A DNA stretch of 64,000 bases from Neurospora intermedia (taxonomy: Eukaryota; Ascomycota; Sordariomycetes; Sordariales; Sordariaceae): positions 3,621,001 to 3,685,000 of the forward strand of contig BTPP01000001.1 of the NCBI GenBank assembly GCA_037102815.1, written 5' to 3'. The position numbers and the translations under genes are program-made. Below the pieces are notes generated by a model that did no database searches, was not told the origin of the DNA, and worked only from the letters and a program-made list of their open reading frames with translations. The first letter of the stretch is position 1; each line of letters starts with the position of its first letter. This document shows, in pieces, positions 24,483-35,143 of this stretch.

Positions 24483-25865
24483 TTACACAGATTTGTCGTT
24501 CTCAGTTCGCTTTTCGGAGGTTGTTGATGGAATGATGTCGCCGTTAACCGTGGTTCCACTCCATCTTGTAGATGTTGCAGTACCTGTAGATTCCCAATTT
24601 GACCAATCATTGTCGTCCACCGAGTCCATCGCCAGGGGAGTCCAAGAAAATCGCTTGGGTGACCTGGATGCATCTGTTTTGGATCGCATCAATGCTGGGG
24701 CTGGTCGCGACGGAGATTTCAGCGACTCATCGGCCGTCGAATCCTGACTTTTCTTCGGAGGGCTGGTGGACCGTGATATGGGCACGGCGGGTGCCCAGTC
24801 GGATGCTATAGAAGATCGGTTCCTCGGGGTGTTCAGACCGGATGCTCTAAGTCCATCTTGCCCTCCCGTTTGGCTAGAGGAAGCCGTGCCGCTCTTCGGC
24901 ATAGGCGTCATACTCAACTTGCCGTCCGCGCCTCTCATGTACATGCCCTGTCCGGTGACGGGTTCGTCCCCTACGGTAGCTTGCCTCAGATCTTCCATGA
25001 AAGTCCACAATCCCATCCTGAGGTCCTGGGCAATTCCTTTGACCCCAACAGTTTGTGATGTGGATTGGGGGGCCCAAGATTGATGTTTTGGCCGATATGT
25101 CGGGCTGAAAGCAACATTGCGACTATTTTCTGATCCATCACCGCGTCCAGGGAAGTCACTACTTGGTTTTGTAGGTGATAGCAATGATAGTGTGCGTGCA
25201 TGACCTCCTTGAAATACACGACGGCGCCCATTCTCGGGAAGTGGTTGATTCTGGTTCTGTAGGCTTTGTAGCAATGCTTTCCTTCTGTCGAGTTCCACGG
25301 CCCTTTTTGTTGCCTCCTCATCTTGGAAAGTCGGGACCAAACCGACGGAACGCAACGGCCTTTCGCCTCGTTTCTTGTAAGCTTCATAGTTCGCCCACTG
25401 CTTTTTCAGCTTGGCCAAATCCGACTCGGCACGAGAAAGCTCTTCGCGGAGCTCAAGAACACGACGCTCTTGTGCTGCAACGGCGGTGATAAAGTCGTTG
25501 ATATCGGCGGGCGACGTCAGTGCTGGGGTATCTAAAGGGGTTGATGGAAAAGAGGCGGTGGTCGTCGAGGTCGGTATGGGTCGCGAGGGATTAGGGTTCG
25601 GCGGCGCGATCGGAAGTGTCAGGGAAAGACGATGTGTGGTTCGGGACGCTGTGGAAGCTGATCGTGTAGAGCGGTTCTCAGTCAGGTCATCGGCATGGGC
25701 GAGAGCTGTGGCAATGGCTTCGTCCGGTATGTGTCGAGCCTCGGTTTCATCTGTACTTAACCCACGGCGAGCGCGAGATCGCAGAGAAGAAGTTCGGCGG
25801 GGAAGAGAGGCGGACTGCATTGTGATGTGACCAAAGCTGCTCTGAGGTGATATTATGTGTGCCAT
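24483..25865 (-). CDS. DUF4048-type coiled-coil protein of unknown function
   Basis: Single exon, 460 aa from the ATG at 25865; a further in-frame ATG at 25820 (MQSASLPRRTSS) is equally plausible. The N-terminal third is Ser/Thr/Pro-rich. A conserved helical block follows (SPADINDFITAVAAQERRVL, then ELREELSRAESDLAKLKKQW and an NYEAYKKRGE motif). After a disordered segment comes a second conserved block (GLWTFMEDLRQATVGDEPV). Sequence between the blocks and after them is low-complexity, ending in a W-rich patch (DNDWSNWESTGTATSTRWSG). This architecture matches fungal proteins annotated with DUF4048, whose function is unknown. The frame stays open upstream to 26273, but that part is low-complexity and more likely leader. 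Confidence 0.78.
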   Translation of the reverse strand: MAHIISPQSSFGHITMQSASLPRRTSSLRSRARRGLSTDETEARHIPDEAIATALAHADDLTENRSTRSASTASRTTHRLSLTLPIAPPNPNPSRPIPTSTTTASFPSTPLDTPALTSPADINDFITAVAAQERRVLELREELSRAESDLAKLKKQWANYEAYKKRGERPLRSVGLVPTFQDEEATKRAVELDRRKALLQSLQNQNQPLPENGRRRVFQGGHARTLSLLSPTKPSSDFPGRGDGSENSRNVAFSPTYRPKHQSWAPQSTSQTVGVKGIAQDLRMGLWTFMEDLRQATVGDEPVTGQGMYMRGADGKLSMTPMPKSGTASSSQTGGQDGLRASGLNTPRNRSSIASDWAPAVPISRSTSPPKKSQDSTADESLKSPSRPAPALMRSKTDASRSPKRFSWTPLAMDSVDDNDWSNWESTGTATSTRWSGTTVNGDIIPSTTSEKRTENDKSV

Positions 25866-27893
25866 GACGAGGGAATTCTCCTCCCGTCGAAGTTTGCTGA
25901 GAATTGGCCCTGAATATTTGGCGTTCTGATGGATAGTAGCAGTAATGATAAACGAATGTGCTGTTGCTGTTGCTGTTGCTGGTGTTGTGTTGATGTTTGG
26001 TGGATGATAAGGAGTGATGGTGGGGGCGCAGGGGCGGCGAGTGCAAGTGGTTCGATGTCGATCGCAAAGCTGCCGGAAGGCCTGTCGGAGGGCAGTGTTT
26101 GTAATTGTTGCGGTGGGAAAGCGAGTCGTTCTTCTGGCGACGACGGTAGCCGTGTGGATGTTCAACGGATGGCTATCACGAAGTAAAAGAGCGTTGGCGC
26201 AGGCCGAGATGGAGCTGGTGATGAGAACTGGTAGGGCGGACCGGAGCGCGGCGGTGGAGGAGAACGAGGGCATTTACACTCGGGAAAAGAGAGGACCAGA
26301 AAGCCCCGAGAGAGAGGAAAGCTTCGTTCAACAACTGCGTGCCAGGACAGGGGACCTCATCTCGGTCCTGTCATGGAACCGTGCTGTTTAATTGGCGAGG
26401 ATGGGTGCTTTCCCCCTGGTTGTAGGGCATGGGGTGCCCCGGATCTCAGCTGGAATCCGGTGATGCTATTCGCCCTAGAGTCGCGGACCCAGTCGCCAAA
26501 CGGCGTCTCCGCAAAGCCCCGTGGGTGGTGATGGCGACGGCGTGGTGCTTGGAGCTTCTAGACTCTGGAGCCTGCGCCGGCGTTGTATATTTCGACAACC
26601 CAACCTCAAAGACGTAAAGATCGTTCAGTGAAAAGCCGCCTAGTCAATGGTCGCACCGTGGAAAGATGATTCCCCAAAACGGCGAGGCCCGTCTAGAAAA
26701 TCCAGAGAAGGTGGAGGCCCGGTCTGTTTACGTGGTTCAGTGTTTCCGCGTTGAATTGCAGGACAATGCAGGAACTGGAGACGCGTCCACTGTCTGCAAG
26801 GATCCAGGCGAAGACCGCTAGTGAAGAGCTGGGTTGACGGGAAGATGGGAAAGAAGCATTTTATCGACGGAAAGAAGTTGAGAGATGTGAAAGTTCACTG
26901 CAGGGGTAGACGGAGGTCGGTTCTCATGTTCCCCAATGCTTCTCCTTTATGCGTCGTCAATGGGAAAGAACTACGTGCAGGGCTTTGGGTGGTGAACATT
27001 GTCAAGTTCTCCCGAGCCGTGAATTCATGCATGTTTGTGTTTTCGTCCACTGCAGTCTTCTCGTGTTATTTGCTACTGCAGGTGTGACGGGAAGCAACAG
27101 CTGCCAGTTGGCAGGCAACTTGGGTATGTAATTGGGTTAGGTGGGTACCTCTATATAGCTTTGGCGGCCCGTTGCCAAATCTACTCCGACCAGGCACTTG
27201 CACTTGGGTTGGCGTCACGAAGCTCTTTCTCCAATTTCATTTCATGTTCATCCTGTTGTCAGTTCTCCAGTCCACCAACAACAATATGAGCGCCCCAAAG
27301 TTGATACCATCCGGCCTCCAGCATGTGGCCCTAGCTGTGGCACACATCGATACATTTCCAGACCCTGATCATGATCTCGAATATTGAAAGGCAGAGAACA
27401 AGATACTACATGAGACGAGACTTGGTACTTCAGCATATGTCAGGCACTCCCACGCTAGTCAAAGCGTACGCAGTTTAATCGGACGAACTATTCCAACGTT
27501 TCAAGTTCGTCCTTTGACTACGCCACTGCGGACGCCTCCCATGAACACCAACAAATCGAAAATGTGCGGTCGATGGGCACGCTCGAGCTGGCAAGCTCAC
27601 GATGCCCTCCACTCGACACATCAATCCAAAGCCCCAGTATTCCGGCCCGTACCCTGTCACATATTGTGAACCTGTCGATTTCTACCGCGCTTCAGTTATG
27701 TGTTTCATTTTTTACGTTTCTTCATTGGGTCCGAAGCCGGCTATCTTATTGTTGATACTCTCCGCTGCATAGAAGATTACTCTATCGTGCCAGTCTGCGC
27801 GGATGTAGGAGTTGACTCAGATGGGCCCGTGGAACCACAAGCACAACTTCGATCATAAGCTTTTGCTATGACCCACTCAGTCAACAATCAACA
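25866..27893. promoter_or_regulatory. Gene-free stretch upstream of the DUF4048 gene
   Basis: About 2 kb with no supportable gene; it should include the DUF4048 promoter and leader. A TGCTGT hexamer repeat (about 25961-25983) lies in the open upstream extension of that frame. The remaining open frames are short with no conserved features. Confidence 0.4.
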
Positions 27894-27989
27894 GCCCGAT
27901 TAGCTCAGCTGGTTAGAGCGTCGTACTAATATCAGTACTCTGATATCAAGTTAATGCGAAGGTCAACAGTTCAATCCTGTTATTGGGCA
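27894..27989 (+). tRNA. tRNA-Ile (anticodon AAT), with intron
   Basis: The acceptor stem GCCCGAT pairs with ATTGGGC (one G-T pair). The T arm is AACAG-TTCAATC-CTGTT. The anticodon stem TCGTA pairs with TGCGA. The loop CTAATA places anticodon AAT at 27928-27930. A 22-nt intron occupies 27932-27953, immediately after position 37, the standard site. The mature molecule would be 74 nt before CCA addition. A T-run (about 27991-27996) just downstream fits a Pol III terminator. Confidence 0.93.
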
Positions 27990-30900
27990 TACTTTTTTCC
28001 AGTTTCTGTCTTGTACCATCTGTCACTTGGGATAGTGAAGCTCTCTGTTTTGCACCCTTTTTTTGTTTCTGTTTTGTCCAAATTTTAATTTTATCCCTGT
28101 TTTATTTCCCCTTCGATTGCCCGTGCTTACAAAACTTCAAATTGGAAGACCATAAGATTGGCAAATATAGGGTGTCCGCTCCCATCGCGCGGCACAAGGA
28201 CGTCGACCTATTGACCTGACCCATACACCATGCTAATCATGTCATATTTTCGCAAGTTCAGCTGGGCCTGAGATCTTCACTTGATGGAGCATAATCACTA
28301 GACACAGCGACCAAATATCTAGCTCGTGGTGTAACGCTGGAAGGAAAGTTGGTCTGCTTCGACTATTGTGATGCCTGTCAGCTCACAACGGCACTACTTA
28401 AGACAATCCGGGGGACAGAACTCGGTCAAACCAAGCTGACTAGCTGGACTACACTGCCAGATTCTGCCATAAAGCGTAACCGGCCATATCAGCACTAGAG
28501 AGATGCAAATTCCTGCATAGTGTCGCCTGAGTATAATCAAACCCTCTCGAGCTTTTACTTGGTCCAGAATGAGCATTGGTGGGTAGCACGAAGGGTGAGG
28601 CTGGCGCTGTCGGCTGGTCTACAAAAGAAACCGAGGATCTGAGACCCTTTCTAGACAATTCCGGCGAAGTGAAGGTCGACGTTGTCAATGAAGGCTTGAA
28701 TTGGGGCAGCAATTTAGCCATTCCCTTCCGTGTTACAGCCCTGCCCTCCAGCTGGTCTCCTGGATCTCACCCGCGCAGCGAGACATAAGGACCGCGCAGC
28801 AGCTCATCGGAGGGAAACACAAGTGCCTCACAGACGTTTGGGACTTCGCCTGAAGCGCCATTGCCTTATCAAGGTTGACCTTCTTCTTGAACGGTTTAGC
28901 ATGATTTAAATGCTTTCATTCTCTCAGGGCTGCCCAAGAAGAAGAAGAAAAGAAAAACTTTTTGAAAAATTTAAAAAGTAATGTTGTCCATCTTGATCCC
29001 CAAACCCGCTCTTTTTCATGCCCGCTTTCTGACTGCTTTGGTGCCTACGGCATCCAGTTTCTGGCAAGGCATCGGTCAACAAGAAATATACGAATCAAGG
29101 AGTACTGACCACTGGTGTTGGAAGTTCCAATCGAGGAGATGGACCATATCCTACCGTGACTGGAAAATGCGAGTGTGTCTAAGATCGACTTTAGAGACGT
29201 TTCCCCAAAATTTAAGTATCTACCTCACCAACAGAGCATCGGTATCTGTTCAGCGACATTCTGATCGGGAGAAGGGGATGGATGGAGTAGATGATACGAG
29301 AAGGAGCAAGGGATTCAAAATCAGGCCTCGTGCCTCAACACTTGAGTACCATGCATGAGAACTTAGTGGCTATGAAAGCAAAGCTTCGGTCGCATACATT
29401 TGTCATGGCACTCTGCAATTGCATCCCCATGAGTGATAGCCTAGCTACCTACCTAAGCCCTTCTTCGGAGACAAGAAACTGGATCGACCGAACTACTTCA
29501 GTCCACACGGGAGGTGATATGTCTCCAGTGCAATGGTGCAAGTAAGCATAGAGGTACACGGCAGGACTCTATCAAAAACATTGCCAATAACCAGAGGATC
29601 TGAAGCGGGGTCAAGGCTGCCAAAACCGTTGCTCCCTGTGATGTTATGTCTCCAGATTACGGTTGCTGCTGCTTATGTCGACCTGCAAAGTCAATGGTCT
29701 GAAGGATTCCATAGGATCATAACAAAGTCTTCGGTACCAACGCCGAGCTTTTCGGGTATGAGAGTGACCTCAACGAGGGGTTCCCATTGACTGTCTCTAG
29801 CGATTTTAATCAGGGGGGTCATGTACCTAGTCATGCTACGGTTTGATATCTCTGAAGTACTTCTCTTCCGTGGCGAGCAGATAGTCAATCTTATTGGCTG
29901 GTGGACAAGATACGGTAGGAGGGTCGCACCACCAGATCCTTCGATGCCACAGTACTCGGTTAAGATTGTACTGGACCAATGGTGATAGGGTCCCCCACGT
30001 AAGGACCGAAGCATGTCATCACAGGCAACGAGGCTCGGATTTGGTCTCCATGGGGGATCAGTCCGTGAGGTATACAAACTTCCCAAACGCGCCACGCAAA
30101 GGTTCCAACATTGGCATTTCCCACAATGGATACATTTACTCATCCGCTATCTCGCGGCACGGATCGATCCCGCGTTCATATGAGCCGAAACCAAGAGCCG
30201 CCAGCGTTAAATGTGCAGAATGGCATTTTGAATTTCGCATCTACCTCCTCGCAATGCTCGCATTGCTGTTGCAGGCCTACTATGGCTCAGAAGCTCAATA
30301 AGAGAACATCATGTACCAAGCCATATCAGTCACCGTACCTGATCCGGTTAGTAAACAAATCGACCCTTGCCAACAGCTGTAAGATCGTCAGTACCTTACA
30401 TCCCCCCAATTGCAAAGCTGACATCTTTCGACAACGGTTCGCACTGACAAAAGCGCTCCGCAGATCCGACATCGCCAATATACTGCGTAGAGGTACCGTA
30501 ACGTACCTATGTGCCTGTCTGGTTTTTGGCCCCTTATCACGGGGCAGAGTATTGAGCACAAGACCCCTATTCTGTACTGGTCTGAATAATATGGTAGTAA
30601 GCTCAACTAGGATCACAACATTACAGATCTGATATACCCGCAACGGGTATATCTTGAACCATAGCCTTATGCGGGACGTCACCGCTTCCTATTTGTGAGG
30701 TTAGGAGGGCCCAAGTCCCGTCCCCCACCTCCTAAGTATTTGCCTCTTATTTGCAAAAAGAAGCGGGTACCATCTCGTCGGAGATAAGGAGACAGTTCTT
30801 GCCTTTTTACATTCTTTTGGGTGTGCTCAATCATTCAACTGGATTGTGGCACGAAGAGCAAGGCACCGTTCGTGGGATTTGGGCTTTTGCCATTTGCTGC

Positions 30901-32069
30901 TTTGTTGCTTCCCTTCCCTGTAAAGCCAGGTGTTGTTGCTTTTGAAGTTACAATCCAAGTGGATTACACTTCTTCTCTTATTCACGCTTTCAAGCTCCTA
31001 GAAGCCAACTGCCCCGTCAGGGTTCAACGATATTCGCCAGTAACTCCTGCGTTAGTCTCAGTGCTGGACCCCGATGAATGTGGGAATCGGTCTCTCTTTG
31101 GCCGTCTTACTCTATTGTCTTCTTGACCCTGGTCGATCTGAAGTCTGAATCCTTCACCTTGGCCCAATCACAAGCTTCACCTTCCCCATATACTTCTTTT
31201 CCTGCTTACCAAAGTGCTAAGCAAAAGAACCACCCGCAGACACACCTTCCAACTTTTCCAGACTCTTATCTCATCCAGAGGCGCCGTGTTCCCCTCTTTC
31301 CCTTCATGGCAGCCAAAAAGGTACAATCTCACCCTTACCCGCGCACCAACGCCGTGAAAAGCTTAGTGTGAAGGGTGATCCCGTTACCGAACCGATTGCC
31401 GTCTTTCAGTAGATGGTCCTAGACGTTCCTCATACGGAGCACATGTAAACGCAGCCGTTAGTACCATACTATCCTTCAAGCGGGCTGAGCATGTCTCCCG
31501 ATGGTCCTACCGAAGGTACTGGGCCCCTTTTCTACATTCCCTTTAGGTTTCGGGATGTAAGCCCGGATTGCACTTCTGCTTTCCCATGAAAATCCGCTCA
31601 CGGTGCCCACTGTACCAAAGAAACATGGTGTTACAAAGGGGTCGAGGTTGTGATCCTGAATATTACCCGGGAGTTCACTTCGGGACTCCAAACACAACTC
31701 CACGCCAAAGACCCAATTCAATTTATACATCTACCCGGCTTCTTCTACACCTCAATGCTGGGTTCTTGTTTTGTGTGTTTCCCATACCACATCAACAAGT
31801 TCGAGGTTTCAGATATCCTCGGCTTCAAGACCACCATCGACCCGTATCAACAAGTAACTATCACAGCAAAGTAACACTGTGTTCATCGAGACCCCAATCT
31901 CAAAAAGTTCATCACGTCGAGGGCAACAGAATTCTTCGGAGAAAGCTTGTCTGCACGACCCTGACGAAAGCTCCCGTCTATAACAAAGGGTCTCTGTCAC
32001 CCAGCTGGATTTCACCCATACCACACAAAAGTACCACCAGCACCACCACACTCATACACATACCTCAAG
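27990..32069. other. Gene-poor tract between tRNA-Ile and the Zn2Cys6 gene
   Basis: About 4 kb in which I can support no gene. Many short frames occur on both strands, none with a recognisable domain or splice-consistent extension. Notable items are a perfect 10-bp hairpin (30631-30653), a TACCTACC motif near 29445, and A-rich sequence at 28936-28979. The last few hundred bases should be the promoter and leader of the regulator at 32070. Base composition is not strongly AT-rich, so this is not an obvious RIP-degraded repeat. Confidence 0.4.
30631..30653. repeat. Perfect 10-bp inverted repeat with 3-nt loop
   Basis: GATATACCCG and CGGGTATATC flank CAA. It is the most compact perfect hairpin noticed in the window. 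It is not adjacent to a called gene, so neither terminator nor operator function can be assigned. Confidence 0.6.
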
Positions 32070-33705
32070 ATGGGTCCAAGCAGAGACGCCTGTGACCGGT
32101 GTCATACCATGAAAACCCGGTGTCAACGAACTCCGCAAACTCGGGAATGTGTCCGATGCAACCGACTCGGTATCTCGTGTACTTACTCTCCTCCGGGCCG
32201 GACCGGTCGCCCACTGGGTGCTCGCAAGGGGGGTTCAGAGAAGGGCAAGAAAGAAGCGGCCGCAAGAAGCAGTCAGTTTCCTGCTTTCCTCAATTTCTTA
32301 AGGATGATCTTATTGACGTTGTCATACAGGAAAAGGGGGACGCATTTCACCAATGGTAAAAACGCACATGTCCGCATCATTGGGAATGCCAACGCCCAGA
32401 CTCGATCACAGTCTGCAGATGATGCCTGACGGAAACTCGGGGGTAAACCCGAGTCTCCTCAACGACTTTGACCTATTTTCCGCTTCTGCTTACCAAGCGG
32501 AGCTTGACTACCTTTCCTTCCCTTTCATGGACTCCTTTCTCGCTGAAAGCGCCGGTGACCTCACATTTGCACTTGCGGGCGCCATGGATTCGCAACCATC
32601 CTACTCCTCTGGATCTCCCAGCCCTCCTGGCTCATCATCTCCGCGCACCCCCGCGACACCACATCAACAATCCTTCCAACCCTCTTCCAGTCCTGGTCAG
32701 CGCGCATGGAGTGTGAACAACACCGACTCTTCTTCAGACCCGGGCTCACCATCTTCTCTTTTCACTGAGAACATATTCTCCCCATCCTTCATTCCCAAGC
32801 CGCCTCGAAACAACCAATATTTCCCGTCGGACGAGCGCAGCGACAACGGCGAAAGCGATGGAGAGATTCTTGTCCGTCTTCTTGACCTGCAAGCCCGCAT
32901 ATCCAAGCTCGTCAAGCATCTTCACGGAGGTCGTGGTTCCTCAGTCGACTGCGAAGAGGTTTTAAACGCAGGCAAATCGCTCATCAGCTTGCTCGACAGC
33001 GTTGGCGCTCCCTCCAGATTCTTCTCCAGTTCTTCTTCCTCGCCATTTTCAGACAGCAGGATGTCCGAGCCAGCTAGTCCCATGTTCTCTAGCAACTCGA
33101 GGTCGACCTCCTCCTCATCCACATCTTCTGCGCTACTATCTTCAGAAAACACAGTCCCCAGCAACGTCCTGATCCTTTCCCTCTCCAGCTGCTACGCAAC
33201 TCTGCTCCATGCCTACGAGTTACTGGCTGATCGCCTGCATCATCATCATCAACAGCAACACAGTCACAGCCATTGTCAAAAATTTGTTCCAGGCATACAA
33301 ACGCCGCTGCTCAGTCCTGCTTCGTCCATCTCTTCTTTCTCACCCATAGAACAACAACAGGGTTATTTTTTCAGCAGCAATGGGCTGAGACACCAAGCAC
33401 GACAACCACTGGACGGTGGTAATAATGCCTATCTTCATGCTATGGCGCAGATGGTGCAAAAGCTTAAGCATACGTTGCAACGTTGTATGGGAAGGATAGG
33501 TCAGGGAAGTAGTGGAAGCAACGGAGCGCTCGGTGCAGCAAAGAAGAAGAAGAAGCAGAATTCGCCGAATGTGCATTTGGACAGTATGGAGAGCTGCTGC
33601 GGTAACGCGAGTAATGATGATGACTTGCTGATGAGCCTTTCCAAACCGGCGTTACTGGAGATGGGATGGGGAGAGGAGGAGTTGTGGCAGGGCATGAACT
33701 GGTGA
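32070..33705 (+). CDS. Zn2Cys6 transcription factor with AflR-like C-terminal region
   Basis: Joined from 32070..32271 and 32330..33705, 525 aa. The N-terminal binuclear zinc cluster is complete, CDRCHTMKTRC followed by CVRCNRLGISC (spacing C-x2-C-x6-C-x8-C-x2-C-x6-C). A basic linker follows. The body is Ser/Pro-rich. A helical region (ILVRLLDLQARISKLVKHLH, then NVLILSLSSCYATLLHAYEL) resembles the regulatory half of AflR-type activators. His- and Gln-rich runs follow. The 58-nt intron uses a less common GTCAGT donor, but joining at phase 1 exactly restores an Arg codon and a basic linker. No biosynthetic cluster surrounds it, so its targets are unknown. It stands alone in a gene-poor tract between two tRNA genes. 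Confidence 0.82.
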
Positions 33706-34541
33706 TGATGATGACTTTGTATACTCTTCTTGCCATGTATATGTTTTTTTTTTTTTTTTTTTTTTTGTTGCTCGCCTGTGAGTGTCACACTCTTTCTTTT
33801 ATCTTTTGGACGGGTTTCCGATGGGGAGGGGGTTTCCTCTTTTTCTTTTTGGTTTTGCGCGAAAGGGAAGCATTGGGATAATGTGCTGGCGGCTTATTGC
33901 TTTTGATGGAATGGGGTTCATAGAAGGTTTGATCATGTTGGAATAGCAATGCACATGTAGATCATAACGATAAAGGACTCCCTGCATTGAACTTTACACC
34001 AAGGGAAATCACACGACTGGTTGAGCTTTTGTTAACATCGCCCAAATAACTTGGTTCGGTCATCTGTTGTTACCTGTCCGGGTCCGTCTCAATCTTCCCG
34101 GGCAAGAGAACAAGCATAGAGCAGCCAAAGATAAACCCGAGATTCGGTCTCAACCGAAAAGGCTAACAAATTAAGTAGCATCCTTTCGTTATACTGACTT
34201 CCCGAAAGAACCGAAATTGTCAATATCTAGGGATTCCTTCCTGCCCATACTGTACGTTTGCCTAATATTTCCATCTCCATCTGCATTTCGTCCGAACCTC
34301 CGACCCGCCTTGGTGGGGAACTATGCTTATCTGAACATCGTGATGTTGATGATAGCAACACTCCATGAGCATGGGGAACTATCAAGGAATATATACAGCC
34401 GAGAACGCTATGAGAAAAGGTCCAACACCGAGTTGCCGTCTCTCGATAGTACCTTAAGTTTGGGAATGAGATAATGATCAGTGTTGAGCGTTAGCTAATA
34501 AGTACTACGCTTTGTCGCTCTTTCATCCGAGAATCACATAA
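33706..34541. other. 3' region of the Zn2Cys6 gene to tRNA-Thr
   Basis: About 840 bp. A T-homopolymer of over 20 bases lies at about 33743-33766 in the presumed 3' UTR. No gene was recognised. Confidence 0.45.
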
Positions 34542-34613
34542 GCCCGCATGGCTCAGTGGTAGAGCGCATCACTAGTAATGATGAGGTCGTCAGTTCGATT
34601 CTGGCTGTGGGCA
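34542..34613 (+). tRNA. tRNA-Thr (anticodon AGT)
   Basis: Intronless, 72 nt. The acceptor stem GCCCGCA pairs with TGTGGGC (one G-T pair). The anticodon stem CATCA/TGATG encloses loop CTAGTAA with anticodon AGT at 34574-34576. The T arm is GTCAG-TTCGATT-CTGGC. A T-rich tract follows immediately (34619-34623 and beyond), fitting Pol III termination. Confidence 0.94.
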
Positions 34614-35143
34614 TTAATTTTTTCCTCTCCTTTTTTTGAGCGATACCTTTTGCACCATCATCCTTTTCTTCATTTCAATGTTTCCTCGGGCACTCCGTCG
34701 TGCTTCGTTCGTCCTTCTTCTTTTCGACTTTTTTCTAGTCCACTTGTAGCCAACTATACAATCATATCTACATTTTGTCGCACATTGTGTTTTCCTTCCG
34801 TCAGCAGCTGGATGACGTTCATCTTCATGATCATTAATTCTTCTAACTGTCTAAATCTATCGAGCTTGGCTCTGCACACGCACACAAAAGAAACATATAA
34901 ATGGGAAAGAAAAGTGTACACAAAAAGGTGGAACATAAAAAGGATGAGATATCGTCGTCATAGTCATGACAAAGGAAGAAGGAAACAAGTCGAAAGAAGA
35001 TGAAGGAGTTGTGTGAAAGCCCAAGAACCTACCAGACTCCAATAACTCCATGGCCGAAAACGCTTCAAATGCATCAACCACTCCTACACCATACCCCCTT
35101 GTCAAGCCGGTAACATTGACGAACCTTTCATCTTTCGTCGCTC
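34614..35143. other. Region between tRNA-Thr and PABA synthase 3' end
   Basis: About 530 bp, T-rich near the tRNA. A 141-codon frame starting at 34578 overlaps the tRNA and is spurious. No gene was recognised. Confidence 0.4.

Noticed and set aside
29691-30143. 150-codon minus-strand frame beginning MSKCIHCGKCQCWN
   Set aside because: The Cys-rich start suggested a zinc knuckle, but the rest has no regular pattern and no homologue comes to mind.
27990-32069. RIP-degraded transposon in the gene-poor tract
   Set aside because: Base composition is not strongly AT-rich and no decayed transposase or reverse-transcriptase motifs were seen, though I could not compute RIP indices.
34578-35003. 141-codon frame overlapping tRNA-Thr
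   Set aside because: Starts inside the tRNA gene and runs through T-rich sequence; not credible as a protein gene.
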